A DNA stretch of 64,000 nt from Plecoglossus altivelis (taxonomy: Eukaryota > Chordata > Actinopteri > Osmeriformes > Plecoglossidae), in NCBI GenBank assembly GCA_036571765.1, contig BROE01000006.1, positions 13,840,509 through 13,904,508 of the forward strand. Direction: 5' to 3'. The notes under the pieces are model-generated. The model did no database searches. It was given only the letters and a program-made list of their open reading frames with translations, and was not told the origin of the DNA. The translations under genes and the position numbers were made by a program. Shown piece by piece: positions 44,321 to 56,539 of this stretch; positions within the stretch are counted from its first letter, which is position 1, and each line of letters begins with the position of its first letter.

Positions 44321-44630
44321 ACTGGGTTGTATATTTATACTCTCTCTGTAACACCTGTAAGAAAGGTAGGAGCAGCATCAATCTTCATTATAAGAGAATG
44401 AGGCTGGTCCTGCTGTGGAAGTGACCGGTGCGTGGGGCAGTAGCCAAACTTCTCCACTGTCTCTGACACTGTGTGTGTGTCTGTCACTGTGTGTGTGTTA
44501 CTGTGTGTGTCTGTCACTGTGTGTGTGACCTCCTCTGCCCTGCCTGACAGATGACAGTGGTGATTTCCAGGATTCAGCAGATTAGGGGATTAAACACTGC
44601 AGACTTCACACAATAACCTAATGCACAGTT

Positions 44631-44634
<4 letters not shown>
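44321..44634. other. Unique sequence with short GT runs
   Basis: A CTGTGTGTGTGTCTGTCA unit is repeated three to four times at 44465-44530. No gene. Confidence 0.6.

Positions 44635-44676
<42 letters not shown>
44635..44676. repeat. (CA)n microsatellite
   Basis: Uninterrupted CA array of about 21 copies. Confidence 0.97.
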
Positions 44677-44680
<4 letters not shown>

Positions 44681-44769
44681 GTACTTTCTTCTATATATCT
44701 CTTCCTGGATTAGTCTGCTGTTTACTTTATCTACTGTAACTACTTATAACTACAGTTCACTTACTGGGT

Positions 44770-44995
44770 TTCTCTCCCTCTCTCTTTCCCACTCGCTCTC
44801 TAACTCTCTCTCTCTATCTCTCTCCCTATCCATCTCTCTCGCTCTATTTCTTCCTCTCTCTATCTCTCTCCCTCCCTCCTTCTCCCTCTACCTCTCTTTC
44901 TCCCCCTCTCTCTCCCTCCCTCCTCCCTCTCCCCCTCTCCCTACCTCCTTCTTCCTCCATCTCCCTCCTTCCCTCTCCCTCTCTGTCTCTCAGGG
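44770..44995. repeat. CT-rich array
   Basis: CTCTCT, CTCCCT and CTATCT units; strand-asymmetric pyrimidine tract. Confidence 0.93.
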
Positions 44996-45639
44996 TAGGA
45001 CTAGAGTAGACAGCCTCCCACGGGCCTGTTCAGAGCAGTAATTGAATAAAGTGTGTATTTCCCCACTAGGGAGATTCACCCTGAGATGGAATTAAACTCA
45101 CTCTTCTATTTTTTGTATTTTTTACATTTAAGAATCAATTCCCAGTGTTTAAATAGCTTGCATTAAATAACCATCTCATTCAATTCCATAGTTATGCACA
45201 TCAGAGCACAATCTGTAGGCTGGGAAAAAAAAGTGTGCACGTAAACGGTGGCTTTAATTGCTGGTGGGTTCATCTTAACTGTTATCGCTTGGATCAATTG
45301 AGCTGGATATGTGAGCAGGTCTCCTGGCTGATGTTCTTCAGTTCTAAACTGACACTTGTCCATGTTTAAATAGACTCGCACGCATCTGGTGCAAAGGGGT
45401 ACTTTAATAGTGCCTTAATATCTGTGTGTTTTCAGTGTGTGTTTGTTGTGGGGGGGGGGGAGGTGAGAGAGTGTCTGTAAATTAGTTAATTATCTCAATG
45501 TCCTGCTATTTACAGTCCTGTCTTTGCTGTTTCACTGTTGGCCAATCATTCACCTTGTAACCTAGTGATGCTGTCCTGTATGAGGAGGGCGTTGGGGTGT
45601 GGGGGGCAGAAGCGAGGGAGGAGAGGAGACGACAGGAGA
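44996..45639. other. Unique sequence, no gene seen
   Basis: AT-rich, single-copy-looking; a G run at 45450-45459. No coding signal. Confidence 0.5.
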
Positions 45640-45780
45640 GGGCGAGGAGAGAGAATCGAGAGCGAGATGGAAGAGAGAATGGGAGAGGAGAGAAAGAAAA
45701 AGAGGGAGAGAGAGAGAGAGGGAGAGGGAAGAGGGGAGAGAAGGGAGAGGAGGGAGAGTAGAGGCGCAGAGAGGGCGAGG
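45640..45780. repeat. GA-rich array
   Basis: GAGAGA and GGGAGA units. Confidence 0.93.
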
Positions 45781-45889
45781 TCAGGTGCGTGAGTTTAGTG
45801 TGGGTGAGCGCGACGATGCATGCATTCCAGCACAGGATGATTAATCTCTTCTGGGAACACTTCTGGAGTACGAGTTTGAGCCTCTGCCC

Positions 45890-45972
45890 CCACACACACA
45901 TGCACACACACACCACACACACACCACACACACACACACACACACCAAGACATACACACATGCAGGCACGCA
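45890..45972. repeat. (CA)n array
   Basis: CA array with ACCAC, AAGACAT and GCACG interruptions. Confidence 0.93.
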
Positions 45973-46429
45973 CACAAGGCAGCGCCCAAGGGCTAAACGT
46001 AGAAATTACCCCGTCGTGAGGTTCATTATTGGCTTTAGATGTTTTTGTAGTTGTGGCTCTGTCTGTGGCTGCTGGTCTCTTCAGGGTCATATCTGACACT
46101 TATTGTCACGCGACACACACCACAGAGAGTGCTGGATGAAGTCATTTGATTACAGCAGCAGTAAGCATAAGGCTGGAGGATTAGTCCTGCTAGGTGCTAA
46201 AAGCTTTAATGTCTTCATGAGCAGAGCAAGAGATGGTGCGTGTCCGTTCATGGTGTGTGTGGTGGGGGGGTGGGGTGTGGGTGTGTGTGTGTGCTGTCCA
46301 GCCAGAGAAACTTGAGGAGGAGTGGGGAGGATGGCGGAGCGGAGAGATAATAATGTTGTTCAGGGAGAAAAGGTGAAAATGACTGTTAGCAGGGATGTAT
46401 CGCTCTTTCCTTGGCATTCACCTTTTTTC
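45973..46429. other. Unique sequence with a short GT/G patch
   Basis: G-rich and GT-rich at 46255-46292, otherwise unique with no gene. Confidence 0.55.
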
Positions 46430-46905
46430 TCTATCCTTCTATCCCTCTCTATATCCTCCCCTCCATCCTTCTATCCTCTCATCCCTCCATCTATCCTCTC
46501 ATCCCTCCCTCTATCTTCCCCTCCCTCCCTTTATCCTCCAATGACTTTATTCTCCTATCCATCCTTCTCTCCTCCCTCACCTCTCTCTCCCTCTCCTCAC
46601 TCCCTCCCTCTATCCTTTGAATTAACTTCTCCCTTTCTCCTTTCATCCCTCTCTCCTCCCTCTTCCTCCACTCCCTCCCTCCTATTCCATTTGATGACTC
46701 TCCCATTCTCCCATCCATCCATCCCTTTTTTCCTCCCTCTCCCTCCCTCCCCTCCCTCCCTCCCTCTATTCTCCGATGACTCTCCATTCTCCCATCCATC
46801 CATCCTTTTTTATCTCCCCTCTCTCTCTCTCCCTCTCCCTACCTCCCTCCCTCCCTCTATTCTCCCGTCCCTCTATTCTCCCCTCCCTCTTTCACATCCT
46901 ACACT
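46430..46905. repeat. Degenerate CT-rich minisatellite
   Basis: Pyrimidine-rich array with units such as CATCCCTCCATCTATCCTCT and CTCCCTCCCTCTATTCTCC. ATGACTCTCCATTCTCCCAT-type segments recur about 93 bases apart near 46693 and 46786, so larger units are present. The 228-codon Ser/Pro/Leu frame across it is an artefact. Confidence 0.9.
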
Positions 46906-47168
46906 CCATTGTGGTCAGCTTAAACATTCTCTTATTCTATTTGACAGTGACCTTTTCTCTCCCTCTCTTCCCCCCTGCCTCACTCTCTTTCTGCTATTTG
47001 TGGTTTAGTTGTATGACACAAGTGTGTTGACATCATTAGAAGAGGCACTCATACAAAACATTCCAAACATTTGAGCCCCACCCCCTTTGTGATCCATAAT
47101 CCCTACCTAACACCACCTCACTACACAACACAGTAACATTTCATTAGCAAATGTGAGGATTGGATGGA
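46906..47168. other. Unique spacer
   Basis: Single-copy-looking, no gene. Confidence 0.5.
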
Positions 47169-47220
47169 GTGAGAGAAAGAGAGAGAGAGAGTGAGCGAGA
47201 GAGAGAGAGAGAGAGAGAAA
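47169..47220. repeat. (GA)n microsatellite
   Basis: GA array with AGTGAGCG interruption. Confidence 0.95.
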
Positions 47221-47336
47221 GGATAATATAATCCTTTGTGAATGTGCTGTCGTATCACACAACCCCTCACAATCCTCTTGCCAGCCACAGAATAGATGAG
47301 ATGTCCTGGACCATTTTAATCTCATCACCAGACGCG

Positions 47337-47339
<3 letters not shown>

Positions 47340-47383
<44 letters not shown>
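47340..47383. repeat. (CA)n microsatellite
   Basis: CA array of about 21 copies. Confidence 0.97.
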
Positions 47384-47385
<2 letters not shown>

Positions 47386-47524
47386 ACAACACAGGCACAT
47401 TTCCATTCATATTTGATGTTTACAGGAAGCTTGCGAGGAGTAATGAATGGATGCTTCTCTGCTTGTCTCATGGTCTCTGATAGAGAGCTCCTTAATGATC
47501 TATGGATCTGTCACCACTTCCTGT

Positions 47525-47900
47525 GTGTTTGTGCATGTGTGTGCGTGCGTGCGTGCGTATGTACAAGCATGTGTGTTATTAAGTCTTTGCTTAAGGTTAA
47601 ATCTTTGTGACCTGCTGTCGGCTTGCCTTATTGTAAGTATGGAAAGCAAGAGTGTGTGTGTGTGTGTGTGTGAGTGTGTGTGTGTATGTTTACCCAGCCG
47701 TGTTTGTTTGAGTGGGCCTTCTGTGTTTACAGGCTTTCTTTGTGGGGATTGGGTGTCACACTGTCAGAAAGTATTATGCAAATAAGGTGCGTTTGTGTGT
47801 GCGCGTGCACGTGTGTACGTGTTAATGCACACATCGCAGGTGCAGTGTGCCTGTGAGATGGGGCTAGTGGCATGATGCAACGATGATGTAAAGACAGATC

Positions 47901-47940
<40 letters not shown>

Positions 47941-47945
47941 GGAGA
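47525..47945. repeat. Cluster of (GT)n arrays
   Basis: GT-rich runs at 47525-47560, 47653-47690, 47790-47822 and 47902-47938 with unique spacers. Confidence 0.9.
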
Positions 47946-48362
47946 GAATGTGAGTGGTCCAGACAAGAGTCTTATGTCCTAGTCTCTTCCACTCAGTGTC
48001 AGTCCTAAAGCTTCTGTCTGACCACAACCACATAGCAGTTGTCAGCGATGGTATACAGAGCCCGGCTGTGTGTGTGTGTGTGTGCGTATGTGTATGTTCC
48101 ACTTCACTCAACCTCAATAACATGACACAGACCCTACCCAGTCCAGTAGTCATTAGTCAAGATCATTTTTCTGCTAGCCCTGTGTGTGTGCGTGTGCGTG
48201 CACGTGTGCAGGCGGGCCCACGTGCACGCGTCTGCTCCTGAGCGATACTGAACCCCTCCCCGTTGCTCCAGATCGTCTTACCTCTTCCACAACAGCCAAA
48301 CAGCCCAGTTGGAAAGCTGCTGCCGCTCTGCAGGCCAAGTGGCAAACACACATGCTCAGCAA
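47946..48362. other. Unique sequence with short GT runs
   Basis: GT-rich at 48066-48096 and 48180-48215 (the latter with GCACGTG). No gene recognised. Confidence 0.55.
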
Positions 48363-48545
48363 GGACAAGATGAGGACAGGATGAGGATAGGACAAAGACA
48401 GGATGAGGACAGAACCAGGACAGGATGAGGACAGGACCAGGACAGGACCAGGACCGGATGAGGATAGGATGACGATAGGATGAGGACAGGATGAGGGCAG
48501 GATGAGGACAAGATGAGGATAGGATGAGGATAGGATGAGGACAGA
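48363..48545. repeat. 11-bp minisatellite (GAGGACAGGAT)n
   Basis: About 16 copies of an 11-bp unit with variants GAGGATAGGAT, CAGGACAGGAC and GAGGACAAGAT. Because 33 bases make three units, the minus strand stays open and reads an 11-residue Ser/Leu/Pro repeat, which is an artefact. Confidence 0.93.
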
Positions 48546-49023
48546 GGCTGATGTCCTCTACGCTTCCTCTGTTTGTGATATCTTGGTGGTGATCCTCTTT
48601 GTCCTGCCTCCTGAGTGTGGGCCTCCTCCCATGGGAGTAACTCCAGCCATTTTACCGGGATGAATTTGGGGATTCTATATGGAGCCAATCTAATTAGACT
48701 GGATGGCTTGAATAGTGACGAGAATATCCCCCCTCTGCCATGACACACACACACGCGCACACACACTTTACACCCAACCTGCTCTCATTAGTGCCAGTAT
48801 GAAGAGGCTACTGACATTGAAATGAACACAACTCCAATACCACTTTGTTGTGTGTGTGTGTTGATCTCTTGCGATTTGTGTGCGCTGCGCTTTCACAGGC
48901 TGTGCTGTCACAGGCTGTGTTTGAGTGCGTCCGCACCGCTCTTCCACTGTGCGAGTGTAGCGTTCTCCCACTCTCTGCGGGCATGCGTGCCTGCATACCT
49001 GCATGCTGCCCTCCCCCCTCCCC
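48546..49023. other. Unique sequence, no gene seen
   Basis: Single-copy-looking with a short CA run at 48743-48768 and a tandem pair of CACAGGCTGTG at 48895-48920. Confidence 0.5.
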
Positions 49024-49287
49024 CCAGACAACTCTGGTCTCCAGGTTAAGAAGGGGGGTGATACTGGGTCCAGGGCCCCCTGGCCGCCCCCTCAGAGCCG
49101 TGATGGGGCCCAGCCGTCCTCCCTGAGCCTGTGTTCTGCGCTGGGCTCACTGGGCTCCCAAGACAGCCAACGCCGCTGGCTGAAAGATGATAGGACGATT
49201 AGGAGCATGTGGTCCCTCTGTCTCAGCCCTGATGTTCCTTCTCTGTCGTGTGTGAATCCATGTATATTAAAGTGCACAACAGCCTGA
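49024..49287 (+). other. Weak exon-like segment
   Basis: A plus frame (49003-49287) stays open after a TCTCCAG at 49038-49044 and reads SLCSALGSLGSQDSQRRWLK in its middle, with codons rich in G/C third positions. There is no family match, no clear donor, and the frame ends in ordinary-looking sequence. It might be an exon or chance. Confidence 0.15.
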
Positions 49288-49489
49288 GAGATTGCTACTA
49301 ATGGTAATCCTGTAGCGGATGTGGTCTTACCCCCAGGCAAATAACACACACACACAAACACATGCAAACACACACTTACACACACACACAGACGTTTATA
49401 GTATGCAGAAAAACAGTGTACATAAACCCATAGACCTATTTTTGCCACAGACAATTCTTAATCTGTCTCAAAATACTGTCCCCTCAAAG

Positions 49490-49645
49490 GATCTCGACCC
49501 AGCCTCCCAACCTAAGCCTTCCAGCATAAGCCTACCAGCCCCAGCCCCAGCCTCCCAGCCTAAGCCCCCCAGCCCCAGCTCCAGCCTCCCAACCCCAGCT
49601 CCAGCGCCTCGCGCGACTGCCCCCTCTCCCAGCTCCTAGTTCCTT
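49490..49645. repeat. Degenerate CCCAGC/CTCCAGC repeat
   Basis: C-rich hexamer-to-12-mer units such as CCAGCCTCCCAGCC and CCCAGCTCCAG. The plus strand reads as Pro/Ala/Ser. An artefact of composition. Confidence 0.85.
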
Positions 49646-50480
49646 CTCCTCCTCTTAGTCCCCAGCTCCAGGCCTAAGGTCCCCAAGTCCCTCACTAGAC
49701 CGCCACCCCTGCCCAGTACACACACTTCCAGGCTGCTTGTCCTCCTCTCAGCATCCTTCTCCCAGCTCCAGGTTTTTCTTTTGTTCTCTCCCCATCCCTT
49801 GCTCATGTCGTTGAGGAGGGCACATAAGCCCAGAAAGCTCCAGCCTACGCCACCCCGGAATACTAAGGTTCAGACTGCAATGCTTGATCTAGTACTATCG
49901 ACGTTGCTGGCTCGCGGTCCAGCCCTCCCAGCTCTCCAGTCGCGTCCAACAGCCCAATCTGCTTTCAGCTCGCGAGCCTCCTCAGTGTCCATACAGTGCC
50001 CAGTCCTCGGCCATGTGTAGCCCCATACATGGACCCCACAGAGAGAGAAAAGGTGGAAAGATCAGAAGTCAAAACAATTTGACTGGCATATAATCTCCCT
50101 CCCTTTTTCCTCGTTTGTTGGTCTAGGAGCAGCGATCTTGTTCCAGCTCGCGGCGCGTGCTCCACATCTACTGGGATTCGTGTCCCTGCGGGAATTCCTG
50201 GAAGGGATTCTCGTGCTCTTCAAGAATTGAAGAATTCGGCTGACGGCAATGATGTCTCGTGAAAAGAGCAAAGTCATCGACCACGGTCGGTTCGGGACCC
50301 GCTTGGCTTCGGGTATCTGCGTAATAGTAAATCTCAGTTGCGGGAGTTGTTCGTCATCATCTGGTGAGTTGAGGTATGGACTGGTCAGTGATGGGTTTAG
50401 GAAGGAAGAGAGTAGGGGTGAGTCTCTGGTTTCCCCACTCAATCGTAACCGTATTATCTACTTACCCATCCATTCTCTCG
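49646..50480. other. Unique sequence, moderately CpG-containing
   Basis: C-rich at first, then non-repetitive with a CpG-richer stretch at 50130-50310 (CTCGCGGCGCGTGC, GACCACGGTCGGTTCGGG). Frames are open on both strands (50062-50442 minus, 50249-50689 plus), neither recognisable. Confidence 0.45.
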
Positions 50481-50660
50481 CGTGCCCCTGTTCTTGGCTT
50501 CTCTTCTACGCTCTTTCTCTTCTCCTCCTCTCTCTCTTCATTCCTCCATATCTCTCTTCCTACCCTGTCTCTTTCTCTCACTTTCTGACTCACTCTGCCT
50601 TCTTCTCTCTCTCACTTTCCTTAGCTCCATCTGTTTATTCCTCCCCTCTCCCAGGTGCCA
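50481..50660. repeat. CT-rich degenerate array
   Basis: Pyrimidine-rich with CTCTTC and CTTTCTC units. Confidence 0.8.
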
Positions 50661-52105
50661 TCCCTTATCTCATACTTTTCCTCTTCTGATTGCCATTCGT
50701 TCTTTCTCTTCTACGCTATATATAGTTTTTTCGCTACTTACTCGTTTAATTCTTCTTCTTGCTTCTTCTATCTTTTTTCTGTACTTAGTGTATTTGTGAG
50801 AATCTCTCCTATACTATCAGCGTGACGTTCCTGATGTCAGTGTCCTCTAACGCACTATTCACCCCTCTCCTCTTGTCATCGTCCGTCCTATGTGACTTCT
50901 CAAATCCTCTCCCCCTGCCCATTCACTTTTTCTTCCCACTCTCTCGTCATGCAAAGAGGGATAAATGTTTGAGACCAATTCTTTACTGGAAGGTAGCCAC
51001 AAACCATCACTCTTGATTGAAGTGGTACTACTCTGGTTATCCATTTACAGATTGGACATACACTGACACTGGCTCTCCTCTATCATACATACACACACAC
51101 ACACATGCAGAGATGTCCGCAGTGACACATCGATGCAGCCAGCTTGGCTATATTGAGCCTCAAAGCAGCTTGTTCAGGACCGGCGGCCTTAAGCTTTCTG
51201 ACAACAAACAGCCTGAGAGCGTCTGCATGTCTGGGTGCATGTGTGTGAGTATGTTCCTGAAGGACACATGTGCATGTGTAGTGTATCAGATGGGTTGTGT
51301 GTCTGGTGTGGACTTCAAAGGAACCAGAAAAGGAACTCAAGCTTCAAAGATGGCGGCACGGGCAGGGTTAGGTCAGTGTGTGCGTGCGTGCTTGCGTGTG
51401 TGTGACTGTGTCACTGTGTTGCTCGCCTCTTGAGTAGTACAGTACACATGTCATGCCTAACGTTCACTTTTTCCCCAAGTACCCTCGCAAGGCTGTGACC
51501 CCCCAAACCCAAGTTATCAACCTGTTCACACCACCAAGGGATTCTGCTGCACGCCTCTCGCTACCAGGAGACCCACACACACTCTTACTAAGCTGCATGT
51601 GTGTGGTTGCACGTAGCCTGTTAGACACGGGCGGTAACTTGGTTTATATTTGATTTTATATACATGGGCTGTAGGTGCGAGGCCTGATTGCATCAAAGTC
51701 TATGTATATATTCATCCAGCAGACAGACGCCATTACTCTATCTCTCTAGACCAGCCGTCTCAGCCGTCAGAAATGTAAAAACACTTTAGAAGCCTTAGAA
51801 ATCGACGTTTTTCACACTGCGTGAACAAACCAAATTACCAAATGAAAGCGACTGGCGGCCGCTTAAACAGTAACACACACACACAACAGCGCACACACTA
51901 CATCCATATCCCCTCGCAGGCATAATCTGCTTACTGCTTTTATACACACACAAACACACGCGCGCCAACGAGTATCGATCCTGAATTACCGGCAAATTAG
52001 TAGGACCGCTATAAGCAGGGTCCCGCTGTTCATGTGGTAGCAACCCTCTGATAGCAAAGAGATGCTAATCAATGAGGAGAGAAAGGAGGAGAGTTTATCA
52101 AACGC
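50661..52105. other. Unique sequence with short CA/GT runs
   Basis: Short CA runs at 51089-51106, 51870-51884 and 51943-51962. Otherwise single-copy-looking, no gene recognised. Confidence 0.5.
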
Positions 52106-52340
52106 AGGGAGGGAGGGAGGGAGAGAGGGAGAGGGAGAGAAGAATGAGGGTAGTTAGGAGTGTGTTTTGGACGCGTGGGTGTGTGCCTACACGTGTGCGT
52201 GTGCGGACATGAATGCTTGCGTGAAGTGTGTGCGTGTGTGTGTGTGCGCCTGCGTGCGTGCGTGTGTGCGTGTGCGTGCGTGCATATGTGTGTGTGTGTG
52301 TATGTGTGTGTGTGTATGTGTGTGTGTGTGCATGTGTGAG
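52106..52340. repeat. (GGGA)n then (GT)n arrays
   Basis: GGGA/GAGG units at 52107-52140, then GT and GCGT array at 52226-52337. Confidence 0.9.
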
Positions 52341-54183
52341 CCCCTGCGTCAGCGGGCTTCGGAGTGATTGTTTGAGGCTGATTAAAGAGATGATTTATGG
52401 AATGATGGTACTGAAGGAATCCCCTGATCACTCCTCAAATCCCATCTTCTTAAATGAGATGCTCCTAGCTCTGCCCTGAGTGAAAACCATGAAAACTCAC
52501 CCTCTGCTCACGCATACACACACGCGCACACACACACACACAACACCATTAGGTGTAAAACAGCACGATACAAGACCATACCATGCTGAGATAGGCGAGG
52601 AGAGCTAGAAAGAGAAAAGGAAGGATTTAAGGGACGGCTGTATCCTTCTGAACCAAAGCGTATCAGCTGGAGTGAACGTATATGAGATGGGTATGATGCC
52701 AGAAGCGGCTTCATGCTGGAGTCAGTGGCAGCAGAACACAAGCCTGAACATGCCCTGGATCACAGAGTCAACTCCACTCCTAATTGTCTCCTAAACTGAC
52801 TGAGTTCAACAATCATTAGCAGGAGCTGATGCAGGTGCGGTAGTCCTTAGCGTACAAACAAACACATACACACACATGCTGTATATCCTGTCTCAGCTTG
52901 CTTCTAAATCCCTTGATCCCTGTGATAAACATGGCTTGAGGTGTTTGGCAGCTGCCCCTGCACAGTGTGCGAGCCCTGACTGAGGGCCTGCGTGTTGCTC
53001 TGAATCCGGCTGGCAAACGCAGCTCACTGCCTTGTAGGCCACTGTGTTATCACTCTGAGCCAAATGCACCGCGAGGTCAGTGGAGATCAGCACACGCACG
53101 CTCACTTGGCCCGATGCGCGCGCGCACACACGCACACACACACACAGAAATGAGGCTGCAGAGGTGCAGCGTGTGCTGCCTTTTCTGCACTGCAGTGGTA
53201 ATTAAAATACATATGAATTAAAACTGTTTTATCAGTGGGATATTTGGGATAGGGTTTCAGTTTGTGCGATTGTGCTGCCGTACGTCTTGGCCTGCATGTT
53301 ATCTGTCATAAGCCAGCCTGAGTCAGAAAGAGTCAAAGCCAGACAAGCCAAACAGTCATTGTGTTTACGTCTGAACCCAACCTCAGATCAACATCATTAA
53401 TGTCAGCCGAAATGTTATAACATCCTTTTGATTCAATTTTCGACTGGATTTTCACAAAAGAAATGGTGAAGCACAACATCAAGTCGGCCAGCTCCGTCCA
53501 CATGACCGAACCTGAAAATCGTTCCTAAATGTTTTAATGCATTTATTTATCTGAAAGCAACGTCTTTAGCTTTCAGCACCCCCCCCCCTTTGAAGAAAGA
53601 CGGCAAACAAGACTGCGAGTTGTGTTTCTGTTCCTGACAAGTTCTACAAAGGTTGTCATAGCGATAGTGAAGTCCTGGTCATTTAGGGGTAGTTTCTGCT
53701 CTGAGTCAAACCTGCCAGCATCAGTCCTCATACTTGGCTGTGCTCTCACTTAAACAGGAGAACGGAGAGAGAGAGAGATGGACGAAGTCAAGGAAAGTAG
53801 AGATAGTGAGTCGGGAGTTGCCATGTTAAGTAACCACGGCTACAGAGAGGACTTGATAATCTCTCTCCCTCCCTCTCTCTTTCTCTCCCCCTCTCTCATC
53901 ATATTAAGGCAATAAGGCATAATAAACATTCACCCACTCTCCCTAGCTAGACATGATTCTCTCATTAAACACACACACATGCCTCCTCTTTCATGTCCTC
54001 TTTCTATTGCCTCAGCCCCTCATCTATTCATCTCCTCCTCTTCGTTCTATCTCCACATCCCCTCATCTCTTCTCCACTGCCAACACTTCAAGGATGTCTT
54101 AATTCTCCTCGTTTTATAGGATAAATCATTTCTTTTTAACGTTTGCATATTTCCCCGTTTTTTTCTATCAGTCCTCAGTCTGG
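52341..54183. other. Unique sequence with minor repeats
   Basis: Short CA runs at 52515-52545, 52861-52876 and 53126-53144; C run at 53580-53588; pyrimidine-rich at 53860-53900. 53270-53540 is AT-rich, non-repetitive and regulatory-looking. No gene supported. Confidence 0.5.
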
Positions 54184-54300
54184 GTAGATTAGCACCAGTC
54201 AAGCCTAGCACCACTCTTCCTAGATTAGCCCCAGCCAAGCCTAGCACCAGTCTTCCTAGATTAACACCAGCAAATCCCAGCACCAGTCTGGCCAGATTAG
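54184..54300. repeat. 36-bp minisatellite
   Basis: About three copies of a 36-bp unit containing TAGATTAGCACCAG and CAAGCCTAGCACCA. The minus frame reads a 12-residue Gly/Leu repeat because 36 is a multiple of three. Diverged CAGCTC/TAGTCTAGCC sequence follows to about 54350. Confidence 0.9.
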
Positions 54301-54710
54301 CATGGCTCCAGCTCCCCAGGCTAGTCTAGCCCAACCTGACCTAGACTAGCCTGCGGCAGACTGCATCATAGGGCACCACTGTGTTCCAGACACACAAACA
54401 CATACCACTTCTTCATTTGATCAAATCTTGCCCTGGAGAGAGAGAAAGAAATTGTGTCACTTTGCATGTCTTCCGTGTTGCTGTGGGGAGTTGGTGTGTG
54501 CGCATTGACTTGAAGCCTAATCCTCCTGCATGCCTATATTAAGCAAGTCTATAAGGAACGCCTGCTGTCTCCGTAGACGTGTGTGTGGGTGCGTGTGTGT
54601 GGGTGCTTGCGTGTGTGCGTGCGCACGCCTGAATGTCAGAAAAGCAAAGAAGCATCTGAGGACTTCAACCACCAGCATGAGGATGCCAACATAGATGTGA
54701 CTATGGTCTT
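54301..54710. other. Unique sequence with a short GT patch
   Basis: GT-rich at 54579-54625. No gene recognised. Confidence 0.55.
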
Positions 54711-54935
54711 CTCTCTCTCTGTCTGTCTCCGTCACTCTGTCTCTCTGTGTCTCGCTCTGTCTCTCTCTCTCTCTCTCTCCCTCATCTCTAGAAATGGGAG
54801 GATGAATGGCGAAGGAACACAGGAAGCTCTGTGTTTACCCTCTGAGACACTCTAGATGTTTTTTTCAGACATGGTATAGCTGGTGTGTGTGTGTGTGTGT
54901 GTGTGTGCGAGCAAGCGAGCGAGCGAGAGAGAGAG
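54711..54935. repeat. (CT)n, (GT)n and (GCGA)n arrays
   Basis: CT array at 54712-54782, GT array at 54882-54907, then GCGAGCGAGCGAGAGA to 54935, with unique DNA between. Confidence 0.88.
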
Positions 54936-55436
54936 AAGACAGGATGCTTCCAATCACCTCATTTCCTTTAAATCAGAAGTCATTACAGTCTGCAAACTCT
55001 CTGGATTAAGTCATCTTCTTACTTTCAGGGCAACGAGGGCAACGTGTTGGTGAGTCTGTTGTTAAAGTCCATAGTTACACAATAGGACTGCGACATTCAG
55101 TGAACCTGCAGTCCCTCCACCCCTCTCTTCCTCTGTCTTTCTCCCTGTCTCCTTTGATCCATCCTGTACTGTCGCTTGTGTTTTGACTGATGTGTGTGTG
55201 TGTGTGAGGGCGTGTGCATGGGAGACAGTGTAGTGTGATGTGGGGGGGGGGGGGGTGCTGGTAATTAAATCAAGTATGAGTGCTGTTTAACCGGTCGCTT
55301 CCAGGGGTGACAACTCTTATTGACTAACATGTTTTGTAAATGTCATCTGCCCTCACCCATTTAGGATGCTGTTCATTTAGAAACACCAGGAAGAGGCCAG
55401 GAAGGACACAGATAAACTGGCCCAAAGAGAAGAGAG
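54936..55436. other. Unique sequence with a G run
   Basis: GT run at 55192-55206 and 14 consecutive G at 55242-55255. No gene. Confidence 0.6.
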
Positions 55437-55441
55437 TGAGT

Positions 55442-55486
<45 letters not shown>

Positions 55487-55570
55487 CTGTGACAGAGAGA
55501 GAGAGACTGTGACAGAGAGAGAGAGAGGCTGTCAGAGAGGAGAGACAGAGACTGTATCACAGAGAGAGGA
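55437..55570. repeat. (GA)n array with 20-bp GACTGTGACAGA unit
   Basis: Pure GA at 55439-55483, then a roughly 20-bp unit, GACTGTGACAGAGAGAGAGA, repeated about twice with further degenerate copies. Confidence 0.93.
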
Positions 55571-55638
55571 AGTGAGGTCGTTGATGATACAAATACAGCA
55601 GCCAACTTGAAATCTCCTGCATTTGCATGCTGAGGCGT

Positions 55639-55745
55639 TTTCTCTCCTCCTCCCCATCCCTTCTTCCCCACGGCTATCCCCGCTCTCCTCCTCTCTCCTC
55701 CTCCCCATCCCTTCTTCCCCTCAGCTATCCCTGCTCTCCTCTGCC
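55639..55745. repeat. 51-bp tandem duplication, pyrimidine-rich
   Basis: Two copies of a 51-bp unit containing TCCTCCCCATCCCTTCTTCC and GGCTATCCC or AGCTATCCC. The period is a multiple of three. Confidence 0.85.
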
Positions 55746-55904
55746 TCCTGCTTTGTCCAATTACAGACAGCGGGGGGTGTCTGGCCCCTGCCTGAGTGGA
55801 GGTTAGACTCATGCAAGCTCTGAAGAGGCCTGGTGAGGCCTGCAGTCTGCGGATTGCTGAGCCTCGCACTGTGCAGCCTCCAAAACTGACCCCCGGGGGG
55901 GAGG
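55746..55904. other. Unique spacer
   Basis: Single-copy-looking, no gene. Confidence 0.5.
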
Positions 55905-56360
55905 GAGTCTGTGTGCGCATCTGTGTGTGTGTGTGTTTGTGCATCTGTGTGCGTGTGTGTGTGCGCGCGCACGCGCATCTGTGTGTGTGTTTGTGCATCT
56001 GTGTGGGTGTATTTGTGTATCTGTGTGTGTGTGCACGTGCATCTCTGTGAGTGTGTGTGTGTGTGTGTGTGTGCACATCTGTATGGGTGTGTTTGTGCAT
56101 CTGTGTGGGTGTGTTTGTGCATCTGTGTGTGTGTGTGTGCACATCTGTATGGGTGTGTGTGTGCATCTGTGTGTGTGCAAGTGCATTTATGTGGGTGTGT
56201 TTGTGCATGTGTGTTTGTGCATCTGTGTAGTTGTGTGTGTGTGCATCTGCGTGGGTGTGTTTGTGCATCTTATTGCATGTGTATTCTCCGTCTGCGTGTG
56301 AGCCGGTGCGCGTCTGTCTGCGTGCGTACAGGTCCCGGCGTGTGTGTGTGTGTGTGTGTG
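55905..56360. repeat. GT-rich minisatellite (GTTTGTGCATCTGTGTGG)n
   Basis: About 375 bases of GT repeats organised in degenerate units such as GTTTGTGCATCTGTGTGG and GTGCACATCTGTATGGGT, then a unique spacer and a final GT run at 56339-56360. Cys-Val and His-Thr frames of up to 314 codons cross it; all are artefacts. Confidence 0.95.
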
Positions 56361-56539
56361 GATCAGCTAGAACGCGTCAACGCGCCGGCTGTTTATAGGC
56401 GTATTTGATCGCTGTCGCTTCGCCGCTCCGCCTGGATGATAAGAGCAAAACGAGAAAGAAAGGGAGAGAGAGTGAGAACGGCGAGGAGGCGTGAAGGATG
56501 AGAGCGCTTGTTGGTGTAATCCACACGATGGGCCCTAAT

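Noticed and set aside
46322..47008. 228-codon Ser/Pro/Leu plus frame
   Set aside because: Translation of a degenerate CT-rich array.
55324..56268. 314-codon minus-strand open frame rich in Thr-His
   Set aside because: Translation of the GT-rich minisatellite and the GA array next to it; composition artefact.
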